A stretch of DNA of 27,073 nucleotides from Hydrogenophilales bacterium (GTDB lineage Bacteria; Pseudomonadota; Gammaproteobacteria; Burkholderiales; Thiobacillaceae). Positions within the stretch are counted from its first letter, which is position 1, and every line of letters begins with the position of its first letter. Below the pieces are notes generated by a model. It was given only the letters and a program-made list of their open reading frames with translations. It did not search any database and was not told the DNA's origin. The stretch lies in contig JADJCP010000013.1 in the NCBI GenBank assembly GCA_016703155.1, positions 1-27,073 on the forward strand, in the 5' to 3' direction. The translations under genes were made by a program, and so were the position numbers. Shown here in pieces: positions 17,873 to 25,692 of this stretch.

Positions 17873-19566
17873 AATGCCTCCTTGTCTCTAATTCTATTTT
17901 CGCCGGGATTGTCACTGGCTTTGTCAGCGTCAGAGGCTTCCGTCCGAGGTTCGCTGGCCGTGGCAGGATTGGCTTCCTGCACTTCGGTGGCCGGTTGCTC
18001 CGCAGGGTTGTCGACCGCGCCTGGGTTAGCCGACTTGTCTGGATTGGGCTGGGCTTCAGCCTGGTCCATTTCCCAGCGCTTGCCATGTTCGACTTTCGTT
18101 CCTTCCAGAAAACCGGCTTCGTACTGACACAGGAGCGTGGCATCTTCAATCTTAGGATGTGCTGCTTGCCATTTCTCGTCGTTGACGATCGATGTCGTCA
18201 GGCTCGCGGCGATACTGTCGATGTTCCGCACGCCCAGATTCACGGCATCTTGTGCGCCTTTCTCGAATGCGTCGTAGCACAATGCGTTCTCTATAAACGA
18301 ACGGTAATGCGCTCCCCAATCGAGCTCGGATTGCGGCAAGCGCATGCTCATATGGTCGGACATGGCACTCGGCAGGGCGACAGATTTATTGAAGGACTCG
18401 CGCATCTGTTTGATGCATTCGAGCATGGCTACACGCTGGGTGGCCGATAACGAGGACTCGATGGCCGTCTCCGCGCCGATAAAGAACTCGGCGGCTTCGC
18501 GTTGTGCGCTTTGGCGCAACTGCCCGATCTTGGCACTGAAAATGTTGTAGATATCCTCGATCTGTGTGCGGATTTCCTCCGCCTGTATTCGGGCTGTGAT
18601 GAACTTACGCTGGCGTATCAGGTAGCCGACATCGCCATGCTTGTGCCAGATGCTCAAATAGAGCGCTGCGAGCATGATCATCAGGGAAATGATTGAGAAA
18701 ATCGATGAGGCGAAAATGTTCTTCAGCTTCGACTCAGCCAGCTTCGCAGCCTTGGTTTCCGGCGATTTGAGATAGGCCAGGTTATTTTCGGCATCCCTCG
18801 CAACATCGGTGGAGACGGCGTCCAAGACGGTTCTTTCCGCATCCCGGACCTCCATGGAATACTTTTGCAAGGCCACCTTTTCTTCATGGATGTAGCGAAT
18901 TCCGCTCAGGAGCACGAAGATCAGTGCCACGATCGCCAGCAATCCCTTACCAAGCATCGAGACGTTGCGGTCGAAATACTCGCCGAAAAAGACACGGGCC
19001 ATGACATGCCCCGTCATCACCACGCCGAACAGAAACGCCAGGACCGCCAGCAGGGTGATCGACTCCCTGTCCAAAAGGTACCGAGTGCATTGTTCGACCC
19101 CATCCGGCGTCGGCACTGAATGGAGGCAGTACATGGGAGCGATGCCCTCATCTTCCATAAGCGTACTGAAGACGAGCGTTGTCGGGGCAAAGTCGAGTAT
19201 GGCGAGCAAGAGCATGCCCAGTATGAATAGCGCCCAGAAATAAGGAGCCCAGCGCTTCATAATGCGCCCGTCGGACAACCAATTGAACATTCCGCTGCGC
19301 ATCAACTGGATGTTTTCAGTGCCTGAGATGCAGACGACGTCCAGTTTCTCGGCGAGCTTTTTCGAGGTGCGAATGTAATGGTCCTCGTACCGTGAGACCA
19401 TCGCGTTTTCGTAGGTGTCCTTGATTTCAATAAGATGTGCGGGGAGTGGTGGGTTGTCCGAGCACGGCGAACCCTCGCGTTCCTGAGTCGCCAGAGCCTT
19501 GATTTGGTCTACCCACTGAGCACCCGCCTTCACGTTGCCCCTGAATAAATTTCGCCACCACAGCAT
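17869..19566 (-). CDS. Four-TM membrane protein with long cytoplasmic helices
   Basis: A 565-aa protein not recognised as a known family. TM segments are visible at about 107-125, 170-190, 205-223 and 285-306. Between TM3 and TM4 lies a charged helical hairpin (about 228-282). After TM4 come long amphipathic helices (about 320-400) with coiled-coil character, and the last 70 residues are Pro/Glu/Ala-rich and disordered. The start at 19566 follows AAGGAAAGGA. It overlaps the vWA gene by 4 bases. It sits between the full and truncated nuclease copies. Possibly a membrane effector or sensor partnered with the vWA protein; this is inference from gene order only. Confidence 0.6.
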   Translation of the reverse strand: MLWWRNLFRGNVKAGAQWVDQIKALATQEREGSPCSDNPPLPAHLIEIKDTYENAMVSRYEDHYIRTSKKLAEKLDVVCISGTENIQLMRSGMFNWLSDGRIMKRWAPYFWALFILGMLLLAILDFAPTTLVFSTLMEDEGIAPMYCLHSVPTPDGVEQCTRYLLDRESITLLAVLAFLFGVVMTGHVMARVFFGEYFDRNVSMLGKGLLAIVALIFVLLSGIRYIHEEKVALQKYSMEVRDAERTVLDAVSTDVARDAENNLAYLKSPETKAAKLAESKLKNIFASSIFSIISLMIMLAALYLSIWHKHGDVGYLIRQRKFITARIQAEEIRTQIEDIYNIFSAKIGQLRQSAQREAAEFFIGAETAIESSLSATQRVAMLECIKQMRESFNKSVALPSAMSDHMSMRLPQSELDWGAHYRSFIENALCYDAFEKGAQDAVNLGVRNIDSIAASLTTSIVNDEKWQAAHPKIEDATLLCQYEAGFLEGTKVEHGKRWEMDQAEAQPNPDKSANPGAVDNPAEQPATEVQEANPATASEPRTEASDADKASDNPGENRIRDKEAL

Positions 19567-19680
19567 GGCATTCCTTTCCTTGTTAGGTTTTTTCGAATGT
19601 CGATGGTTTTTATGGTTATCTACCGCGTATCCCGCATCTTAGTACAGCGTCCTGATGGGCTTGATTCAGGTTGCATTCTC

Positions 19681-19702
19681 CCAACGTTACGATTGACGTT
19701 GG
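19681..19702 (-). terminator. Possible hairpin after the nuclease gene
   Basis: A 7-bp inverted repeat, CCAACGT (19681-19687) and ACGTTGG (19696-19702), with an 8-base loop lies directly after the stop at 19707 in the minus direction. No T tract follows, so it may be a weak terminator, an mRNA-end stabiliser or a binding site. Confidence 0.3.
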
Positions 19703-19706
19703 TTCG

Positions 19707-20435
19707 CTAACCCCAATGCTTTTCGATTGTTCCGATCAAGGTTCGCCAAGGCATCATTTCCAATCCCGCCAGGCTGACTTCAAGTATTGTCGCCCGTGCC
19801 AGGAGTAGGGGATAGCGCGACCGGTTATGGTGCATTTCGTCGAGAATATCCGCCGTTACGACAAGCAGCGCGCGACCCTGGTCGTCGGCGAAATGGATGT
19901 TCCAGTAGTCCGTTTCAGTGAGAAACGCGCTTAGGTGGTCAACCTGGATATCGCCGCGGCGATACGGTCGCATTGTCTTGCATGAGGTAAACGAGAGTAT
20001 ATTGCCGCGCCGTGCAATGACGTCGATCTCGTTCTTGCCGGTGACATCCCCGACGCGCCATTCAATGTCCTGGGCAAAATAGGCCTCGTCAACGCCCGCC
20101 TCCAAGTGTGCGCAGTACACCAATTCTTCTAACCAGCCACCCGCCAAGTATTTGGCGACATCCTGTTGTTCAGATGTACGCCAGACGTTGGTGCCCTCCG
20201 ACGTGATCCAGCCAAGATCGCGCAGATAATCGATCGCTTCGCGAGCGCGTTGGGGGCGTTCCACCCGAGGGTGGTCGTGCGGGTTCGTCAGGTGCGGGCG
20301 CAACGCATCATAGGCGACGTAGTGTTTGGCAAGAAAACGCGAGTGATCCAGGCGCTTTCGGGCAAGCTCGTGATCGCCGCATCGGTTGATGCGGCGGGCA
20401 TTGCGTTTCGCGAGGAGGGCGTCGAGACTGGTCAT
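19707..20435 (-). CDS. Card1/Can2-like PD-(D/E)XK nuclease without CARF domain
   Basis: A 242-aa protein. Residues about 60-98 look like a winged-helix linker (REAIDYLRDLGWITSEG). Then come the nuclease motifs of the DUF1887 (Card1/Can2) family: GGWLEELVY (99-107), NEIDVIARRGN (135-145) and SFTSCKT (148-154). Where the family often has an acidic residue before the Lys, this protein has Ser-Cys-Lys, so activity should be checked. Family members are CARF-fused and cut DNA or RNA after binding cyclic oligoadenylate; here no CARF domain precedes, so it cannot be switched on by that route. It lies 17 bases after the 331-aa gene, probably in one operon. Its regulation by protein contact or proteolysis is a guess. 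Confidence 0.7.
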   Translation of the reverse strand: MTSLDALLAKRNARRINRCGDHELARKRLDHSRFLAKHYVAYDALRPHLTNPHDHPRVERPQRAREAIDYLRDLGWITSEGTNVWRTSEQQDVAKYLAGGWLEELVYCAHLEAGVDEAYFAQDIEWRVGDVTGKNEIDVIARRGNILSFTSCKTMRPYRRGDIQVDHLSAFLTETDYWNIHFADDQGRALLVVTADILDEMHHNRSRYPLLLARATILEVSLAGLEMMPWRTLIGTIEKHWG

Positions 20436-20452
20436 GGTGGCGTGCTTGGTTT

Positions 20453-21448
20453 CTATACTCGCAACTCGATATAGGTACCGCTCGGTTCTCTGATCGCGAG
20501 CGTCATCTTGCCGGCCTGATGTTCCGGGCTCAGCGGGATGACCGCCGTATCGCCGGCATCGGTAAGCGTGTGCGATTCAAGTAACTGGTCGTTGAGGTAC
20601 AAGTCGACTTTTGCCGGCCGCTGGTCTTCGCCTAGTTTTCGCAACTTGCAGGCTTGCGGGTCGATGCGGATGTCCAGGTCGGCAAGCGTCCAGAGCAAGG
20701 TTTGGTCGGCCTCCGGCCCCATGGGGTCGGCCACGGCGGGGCGCCATTGGCCGATGGCGGCGAGTTGTCCCAGATTAGCGAGCTGTGTCGAGATTCGGTC
20801 GATCAGGCTTGGCTTGGTTGTCGCTTGTGTCTCCAATGACGCAGCGCGTGCCGCCCATTCTCCGGCGGCTATGCCATATATGCTGCGATATCGGGTGATG
20901 GCGTCAAGTTCTTCAGGTTCGTGCCGAGCCGAATCGGGAAGCCGTGGTGCGTTGCTTGCCGCACCGGTGACATAGGCCATTGCTTCGCGATCCAGCCAGG
21001 CCAGGCAGGCTGTGGCACTAGGGATGGCGATGCGTACCGGATTCCAAGTCTGCACGAATCCGGCCAAGGGGTCGCGCGACTCGGTGATATCTTCAAGATC
21101 GACATCACCCTTGGCAAAGTAGTCCAGCTCGCTTTCCGGCGCGACGACATAGCCGCTCCAGACATTGGGCGAGGCGGTGCGCTCGATCAGCAGTGCGGCG
21201 AAGGGGCGTTCGTCCTGGTTAGGATTGGGCTTCTCCAATCGCAAGATTTGCCCGCGCTTGGGCCAGTCGTCCTGTGTGATCTGATCGTGCGCGCGGAGGC
21301 GTGCTTTGATCATGGCCTGCAGGCCGAGCGGCATGGTAACGGGTTCGGTCGCGTCGGTATCGATTTCATCGATTTCCGTGGTTGCGTCCATGGCTTGTTC
21401 CGAGATTTCGAGGCCGAGTTGGCGCGATATGGTAGTCAGTGGTTTCAT
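20453..21448 (-). CDS. Unknown 331-aa protein coupled to the sigma-like gene
   Basis: Not recognised. The start at 21448 has a very strong GGGAGGAA site and lies 2 bases after the stop of the sigma-like gene, so they should be made in a fixed ratio. The N-terminal 35 residues are acidic (EIDEIDTDATE), which could mimic nucleic acid. A conserved-looking core follows (GQILRLEKPNP ... VWSGYVVAPESELDYF ... DPLAGFVQTWNPV, about 65-145). Residues about 265-331 appear beta-rich, like a small sandwich (VDLYLNDQLLESHTL). By position it could be an inhibitor of the sigma-like protein or a substrate of the CHAT protease, as CalpT and Csx30 are in other type III systems. No sequence relation to those could be shown by eye. 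Confidence 0.6.
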   Translation of the reverse strand: MKPLTTISRQLGLEISEQAMDATTEIDEIDTDATEPVTMPLGLQAMIKARLRAHDQITQDDWPKRGQILRLEKPNPNQDERPFAALLIERTASPNVWSGYVVAPESELDYFAKGDVDLEDITESRDPLAGFVQTWNPVRIAIPSATACLAWLDREAMAYVTGAASNAPRLPDSARHEPEELDAITRYRSIYGIAAGEWAARAASLETQATTKPSLIDRISTQLANLGQLAAIGQWRPAVADPMGPEADQTLLWTLADLDIRIDPQACKLRKLGEDQRPAKVDLYLNDQLLESHTLTDAGDTAVIPLSPEHQAGKMTLAIREPSGTYIELRV

Positions 21449-21450
21449 GT

Positions 21451-22212
21451 CTATTCCTCCCCCAGGCCCCGTGCCAGGGCTTCATGGCACAGCTGTATCA
21501 GCAGCCAGTGGATGCAGGCGACGTTATCCTGGACTGGGTCGACGCCAAATCCGGCGATCCACTGTCCTAGGTGACATTCGCGGAAATGCGGGTTGCCCCC
21601 TCCGCCGTGCGCCTTGGTTATGCCCAATTTCTTCAGGTGGTAGTTTGCAGATGGGATGGCAAGTTGTTTGGCGAGTGCATCGGCCGTCAGCTTGTCGTCC
21701 GTGTCGGCGCAGGTGGATTGGGCCAGTACGGTGAGTTGCCAATCCGCCAAAGACATCAGCAACGCGCGGGCAGCACTTCGCGCCTGGGATAATGTAATGC
21801 CGTATTCAAGTGCATCCAGAGCGGGGTCGATCATGTCCTCGGGAGGTGAAAAACCAAAACGCTCGATGAACGGTGTGTCGTCGTCATCCGTGTCCTCGTG
21901 GCCTGAATCCGTGATTTCGGCAGTGTCTTGGGCGCGCAGGCAATCTTTCAGGTAATTATTGAAGAACCTGCACAAGGCTCTTGGACCATAGAGTGGTGTC
22001 GAATTACGGCCCGCCGTTTCAAAGGCCTTGATCCTGAAAAAATCGTCAATAGAGTGTTCCTTCGACTCCGGAAGACTGGCCAGGATGGGCGCCTTGCAGC
22101 GCTTCAGTTGCCTTTGGGTCAACATATAAAGTTCATACCACTCTGAGTTCGACCGAAACTCATCACGGTGATTCCAGAGGTAGACGAGACGCTCCCCGCT
22201 TGCTCGATCCAT
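21451..22212 (-). CDS. Sigma-factor-like DNA-binding protein
   Basis: A 253-aa protein starting at MDRASGERLVYL (22212) after GGAGG. A helical region about 65-100 (SIDDFFRIKAFETAG ... RALCRFFNNYLKDCLRAQ) is arranged like region 2 of group-4 sigma factors, which bind the -10 element. An acidic linker (HEDTDDDD) follows. Residues about 150-205 (LLMSLADWQLTVLAQS ... ALAKQLAIPSANYHLKKLGI) look like the region 4 helix-turn-helix. Similarity is by pattern, not strong identity. Its gene is divergent from the CHAT protease across 160 bp and is coupled to the 331-aa gene. A transcription role for defence genes is likely; it could also be a plain HTH regulator. Confidence 0.5.
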   Translation of the reverse strand: MDRASGERLVYLWNHRDEFRSNSEWYELYMLTQRQLKRCKAPILASLPESKEHSIDDFFRIKAFETAGRNSTPLYGPRALCRFFNNYLKDCLRAQDTAEITDSGHEDTDDDDTPFIERFGFSPPEDMIDPALDALEYGITLSQARSAARALLMSLADWQLTVLAQSTCADTDDKLTADALAKQLAIPSANYHLKKLGITKAHGGGGNPHFRECHLGQWIAGFGVDPVQDNVACIHWLLIQLCHEALARGLGEE

Positions 22213-22372
22213 GGCTCACTGGCCTCCGTTCGCTAGACCCACGCTTGGGCGCTTCATGTGATACCCCCATCTTTAGTGTGCTCACTCGATCTGTTGGATA
22301 ATATCAAAACGGACATCACATGCATTTTTATAAACGTCGAGCGAAATTGTGCGTTGGAAGGGAGTTAGGGGG
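22213..22372. promoter_or_regulatory. Divergent intergenic region between sigma-like and CHAT genes
   Basis: This 160-bp AT-richer stretch must carry the promoters of both operons. AT-rich patches GGATAATATC (about 22295) and TTTTTATAAAC (about 22325) are candidate -10 regions, but no well-spaced -35 box was found, which would fit use of an alternative sigma factor. Confidence 0.35.
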
Positions 22373-24287
22373 ATGACAAGCCAGATCGAGCTTTGGCTTA
22401 TGACGCGCGGCCAAGGGATGATTCTGGTTTCCCCCGACGATGTGGCCCTCATCGCGCTACCTCCGCGAGTCCCGCCGAGCGACATTCCGCATCTGGAGGC
22501 TGTGCAGCCAGAACTGGCGGATAAACTCAGCAAGACGATCAACAAGCGCAACCTGATCGTGGTGCATTTGCATGTCAGCCTGCCGGCCCAATGGCAACGG
22601 TATCCCTGGGAAGGGTTGACCCTCAAGGGGAGACGCCTTTTCGGCAAAGTGCTGTTTTGTCGGTATGCCTCGTTTAGTCAATCGACTCCGGATCACCTTC
22701 TTGGCAGCCGTGTTCACGTGCATTCAATGTGGCCCGACAGCGCGAGCGTTACCGAAATCCTTAAGCCCGCCATTGCCGCCGGACACTTGCGTGTCCGCCC
22801 GGCGGCACTCGCACATCCCTGGCCTGCTCAATCCTGGCGCGACATCTGGTCGCTGGCAGTCGTTGCTCATGGCAGCGATGACATCGATATCCCAGCCGTC
22901 GATGAACTGGGTCAGCCCTGGTCGATGCCCCCTTTGGTGCATTGGCCGCCAGTCGTGATCCTGCTCGCGTGCGGTAATGACAGTTCATTGATCCGCCATG
23001 CCGAACAGATGCTTGCCGCCGGCGCGAAGGCCGTGATCGTTGGGAGGGCGTTCTGGACCTGCAAGCCAGTCTCCAATCGCTTGCTGAACTCGCTGAAGAA
23101 GTGCGTAATGGTGTCGACCTTATAGACGCGTTAGCTCGATTTCAGTGCCGCGACAAGCATCCTGGTGGCGTGCGACATTGGGTCGTTTGTGGTCGGCCAC
23201 CGAGTGGCCAGGGGCATAGTCGTCTCGATATCTGGACTTTGCAGAGTGTGCTTGAACGCGGCGATTTGACCTTGGCACCTGAAGCTTGGCGGGAATCCCA
23301 TGGCATAGACCCGGGTGCCTACGGCGAAGGCCATCTGCTTGATGAGCTGAAAAATTCAGAAGCTTGGCCGCTGACATTATCTTGGTCGCTGCCTCAAGCC
23401 GAGGTTCTGGCGGAACGATACGATCCTGAGGCGCAATCCAGTCTGAGAAGCAAATATGCGGGGTTATCAAGAAGGCTCAAAGCGCGAACCCCCCACCAAA
23501 GCGACCATGCCCTGGCCCAATCTCTGCGACGCCAGGGTAAATATGTCGCGGCAATGCATGCCCTGATGAATGCCATGAGCGAGGCCGGTCCCTGTGATGT
23601 GCGCCCCGAGGATCGCTTGCGATATTTGCTGACATGCTTCGATCTGCTGCTCGATTTGCATCTTCCCAAGGCGGCGGGGCGGTTCGGGAGCGGATTCTGG
23701 CCATGCTCGACAGTCAGATTGGCGGTAGCCAGTGCGTCGTGGCTCACCACTGGCTTGATCGTGAATCGGCTTGGCACTGGCGGAGCGGCGATTTCGAGAT
23801 CGCTTATGCCATTCAGCGGTGCAAGCGCGATCAGGCGTTAGACATGGGCGAGGATGGTCAGCGGGAGCTGGCCCGGCTCTTGTGGATGGCGAGTTGGTTG
23901 CGGCATCCCGATGCTCTGGCGCTGTTTGATGAAGCCACGGCGGTTCTCGGGCCGGATCAACTCGATACCTTGCACCAGTCGGGTAATGACGACTTCAAAT
24001 ACCTGTTTCGCGCCCATGCTCTAGCGGCATGGCGTTTTGGCATGCGTGAAAAAAATCCCGGAAATGCGCGTTCCAGGCTTATCGAATCCCTTTCGGAGTC
24101 GAGCCTGGATCCCGGAGCGAATGCGACGACGTTGTTGATCCTGGAGTGCATCGATGGTCAGGCCGAGTGGCCAATGGAGTTGGCGCTACAGCGCTTAGCC
24201 GACGCCGGCTATTTGCTGGAAGCAGGATACTGGGGCCAAGTGCATGGACGTCATGAGTTCGGGTTGGGCGCGTTCAGCGAATGGTGA
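22373..24287 (+). CDS. CHAT (caspase-like) protease with helical C-terminal part (two frame breaks)
   Basis: Starts at MTSQIELWLM (22373) with GGGAG about 10 bases upstream. After correction the product is 638 aa. The CHAT fold occupies about 1-260: RYPWEGLTL near 77, then VVAHGSDDID with catalytic His166, and VILLACGNDSS with catalytic Cys200, followed by AGAKAVIVG, all in family order. The rest is helical, and ALAQSLRRQGKYVAAMHALMN suggests TPR-like repeats. Frame breaks: near 23042-23046 (one G missing; the protein goes on as EGVLDLQASLQSLAELAEEV) and at the G run 23676-23679 (goes on as AVRERILAMLDSQ). No CARF or SAVED sensor is visible. In Craspase the order is TPR then CHAT; here it is reversed. 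Likely target: the coupled sigma-like/331-aa pair or membrane partners (inference). Confidence 0.75.
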
Positions 24288-24496
24288 ACATCCGTGAAGA
24301 AATTGCGGCAATGCTGCAGGAACGCCAGGCAGTGATGAAGGAATGGCTGGAGGTTGGCGAAGATTGGTTGGCTGAGTTAAGCGCGCAATGCAACCTTCGT
24401 AGGGCGATGGAAAGTCACCCATCTGCGGGCAGCGGTGAGGGAGATATTCGATTTGGCGTGCATGCTGTGATCTGCGTGCGAAGGAGGGTTGCGTAA
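24281..24496 (+). CDS. Small unknown protein after the CHAT gene
   Basis: A 71-aa frame overlapping the CHAT stop by 7 bases. The first 45 residues are a clear amphipathic helix (VNIREEIAAMLQERQAVMKEWLEVGEDWLAELSAQ). After NLRRAM the given frame is low in protein character, while the neighbouring frame reads WKVTHLRAAVREIFDLACML and stops at about 24472, just before the next ribosome site. So the true protein may be about 63 aa with one more frame break near 24405. Unknown role; the small helical make-up and position suggest an adaptor or regulator of the protease. Confidence 0.45.
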   Translation: MVNIREEIAAMLQERQAVMKEWLEVGEDWLAELSAQCNLRRAMESHPSAGSGEGDIRFGVHAVICVRRRVA

Positions 24497-24497
24497 C

Positions 24498-24932
24498 GTG
24501 GGCCGGATGACTGAACTGGTGATGTTGTTTTTCCCGAGCGAATTGATCGCTTATGCATCGGTACTGGCAATCATGGTGGGGGGCGCGTGCATGATCGTGG
24601 GGGCGCGGAAGGCTGCCATGTCGCTAATCATCTTCGGTATCTCCTTGCCTTTCGTGGTCGCCTTGACCGAGGCTGTATTCAACGATTTCTTCGCCATGTT
24701 GCCGGAGGCGTACATCAAGCCCGTTTCATGGCTGATCATGGGGGTGACTTACCTGCTGATGTTCGGCGTGCTGATGAAGTCGCTGTTCGGTGAAAAGGCC
24801 TGGGACCAAGCCAAGGGCGAACTGCTGGCGGATGCAATCAAGGGCCTGTTCAAATTGGCGTTTAGCAAGCCGCTGCTGATTGTCTGGGGCGTTCTAGGTT
24901 TGTATTTCTGGCTGTCACACTATGTCTCGTAG
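24498..24932 (+). CDS. Small four-TM membrane protein
   Basis: A protein of about 144 aa with four hydrophobic helices (about 5-25, 30-52, 65-88 and 118-138) and a charged cytoplasmic stretch between TM3 and TM4 (GEKAWDQAKGELLADAIKG). The GTG at 24498 is preferred because AAGGAGG ends 10 bases upstream; TTG at 24489 and ATG at 24507 are alternatives. It is not recognised as a family. It lies in the CHAT operon, directly before the NucA/NucB gene (18-base gap). It may be a membrane effector, an immunity protein for the nuclease, or its export partner. Confidence 0.6.
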   Translation: MGRMTELVMLFFPSELIAYASVLAIMVGGACMIVGARKAAMSLIIFGISLPFVVALTEAVFNDFFAMLPEAYIKPVSWLIMGVTYLLMFGVLMKSLFGEKAWDQAKGELLADAIKGLFKLAFSKPLLIVWGVLGLYFWLSHYVS

Positions 24933-24950
24933 AGATAAGGAAGGAGCAAG

Positions 24951-25421
24951 ATGAAATCCTGGCTGATTGCCTTGCTGCTTGCCATCGTGGCGTTGGATCT
25001 GTCCGCCAGCGTGGTCTCCAACGCGGCCATGAAGGCTGCCAACAAGGCCGCCGCGAAACAAGCCGTGGCAAGAGCGGCGATGAAACCCGTCGATATCGTC
25101 ATCCGGCGTAGCCAATATCCCACGGCTGCGGTGCACATCGAGCATGCCCAGAAAATGGGGCAACCTACAGTGCTGACCATAGACCGCCGCAATTCGGAGT
25201 TACGCAGAAAACACTCACTGCAATACATCAAGCGCAAGGAATCCTCACCCAAAGGCATGGATCGGGACGAATACCCCCCTGCCATGACCCTGGAGGGTGG
25301 TCCCAACTCCAGCGTTCACTACATTCCGTTGCATGACAACCGTGGTATGGGAAAATTTATTGAACGTCAGACCAAGGATTTACCGGATGGGGCACGGGTG
25401 AGGATACTTGTCGCTGATTGA
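24951..25421 (+). CDS. NucA/NucB-type DNase with N-terminal membrane or signal segment
   Basis: A 156-aa protein preceded by AAGGAGC. Residues about 4-20 are hydrophobic (WLIALLLAIVALDLSAS), a signal peptide or anchor, followed by an Ala/Lys-rich helix (25-45). The catalytic part matches the NucA/NucB deoxyribonuclease family: VLTIDRRN, then GMDRDEYPPAM (102-112), EGG, SSVHYIP and DNRGMGKFI (129-137), in family order and at family length. Known members are extracellular DNases of sporulation and competence. Here the gene ends an operon begun by a CHAT protease, so it could be a membrane-held toxin released by cleavage. That idea is inference; it could also be a simple secreted nuclease. Confidence 0.75.
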   Translation: MKSWLIALLLAIVALDLSASVVSNAAMKAANKAAAKQAVARAAMKPVDIVIRRSQYPTAAVHIEHAQKMGQPTVLTIDRRNSELRRKHSLQYIKRKESSPKGMDRDEYPPAMTLEGGPNSSVHYIPLHDNRGMGKFIERQTKDLPDGARVRILVAD

Positions 25422-25692
25422 GGTGGCGCATTGACCATCAAGCAATTCGGCTAACGATCTGCCGTACTATCCAGATGTGGTGAGATTGGATGCGCCTCAT
25501 AGTATCTAATTAGATACTAAATGTATCTTTTTGTGGGGTGCTTGCACTTAATGCTCACAAGTTCATAAGTAATATCCCCAGTATGTGAGCCTTGCACAAG
25601 TATGGTTGCCATGAGTGCTGCGATTTTCTAACTGGCACGAATTTTGAGTAGTCTCTGTTGACTAATTTGGTTTAACAAATACACCGGCAAAC
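25422..25692. promoter_or_regulatory. Intergenic region with a 20-bp palindrome
   Basis: No gene is seen. TAGTATCTAATTAGATACTA (25500-25519) is a perfect palindrome, and its right half also pairs with a third GTATCT (25523-25528) to make a second, overlapping dyad AGATAC-N5-GTATCT. This looks like a repressor operator with stacked half-sites. It is much more AT-rich than the flanks. It is a candidate control site for the downstream liv genes, or the boundary of the defence island. Confidence 0.5.

Noticed and set aside
22373..24287. Craspase (type III-E) assignment for the CHAT protein
   Set aside because: The domain order is reversed, Cas10 is present, and the RAMP units are in two proteins, not one gRAMP.
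17869..25421. vWA-MoxR-VMAP ternary conflict system
   Set aside because: A vWA-like protein and a CHAT protease are present, but there is no MoxR AAA+ ATPase or VMAP protein in the window.
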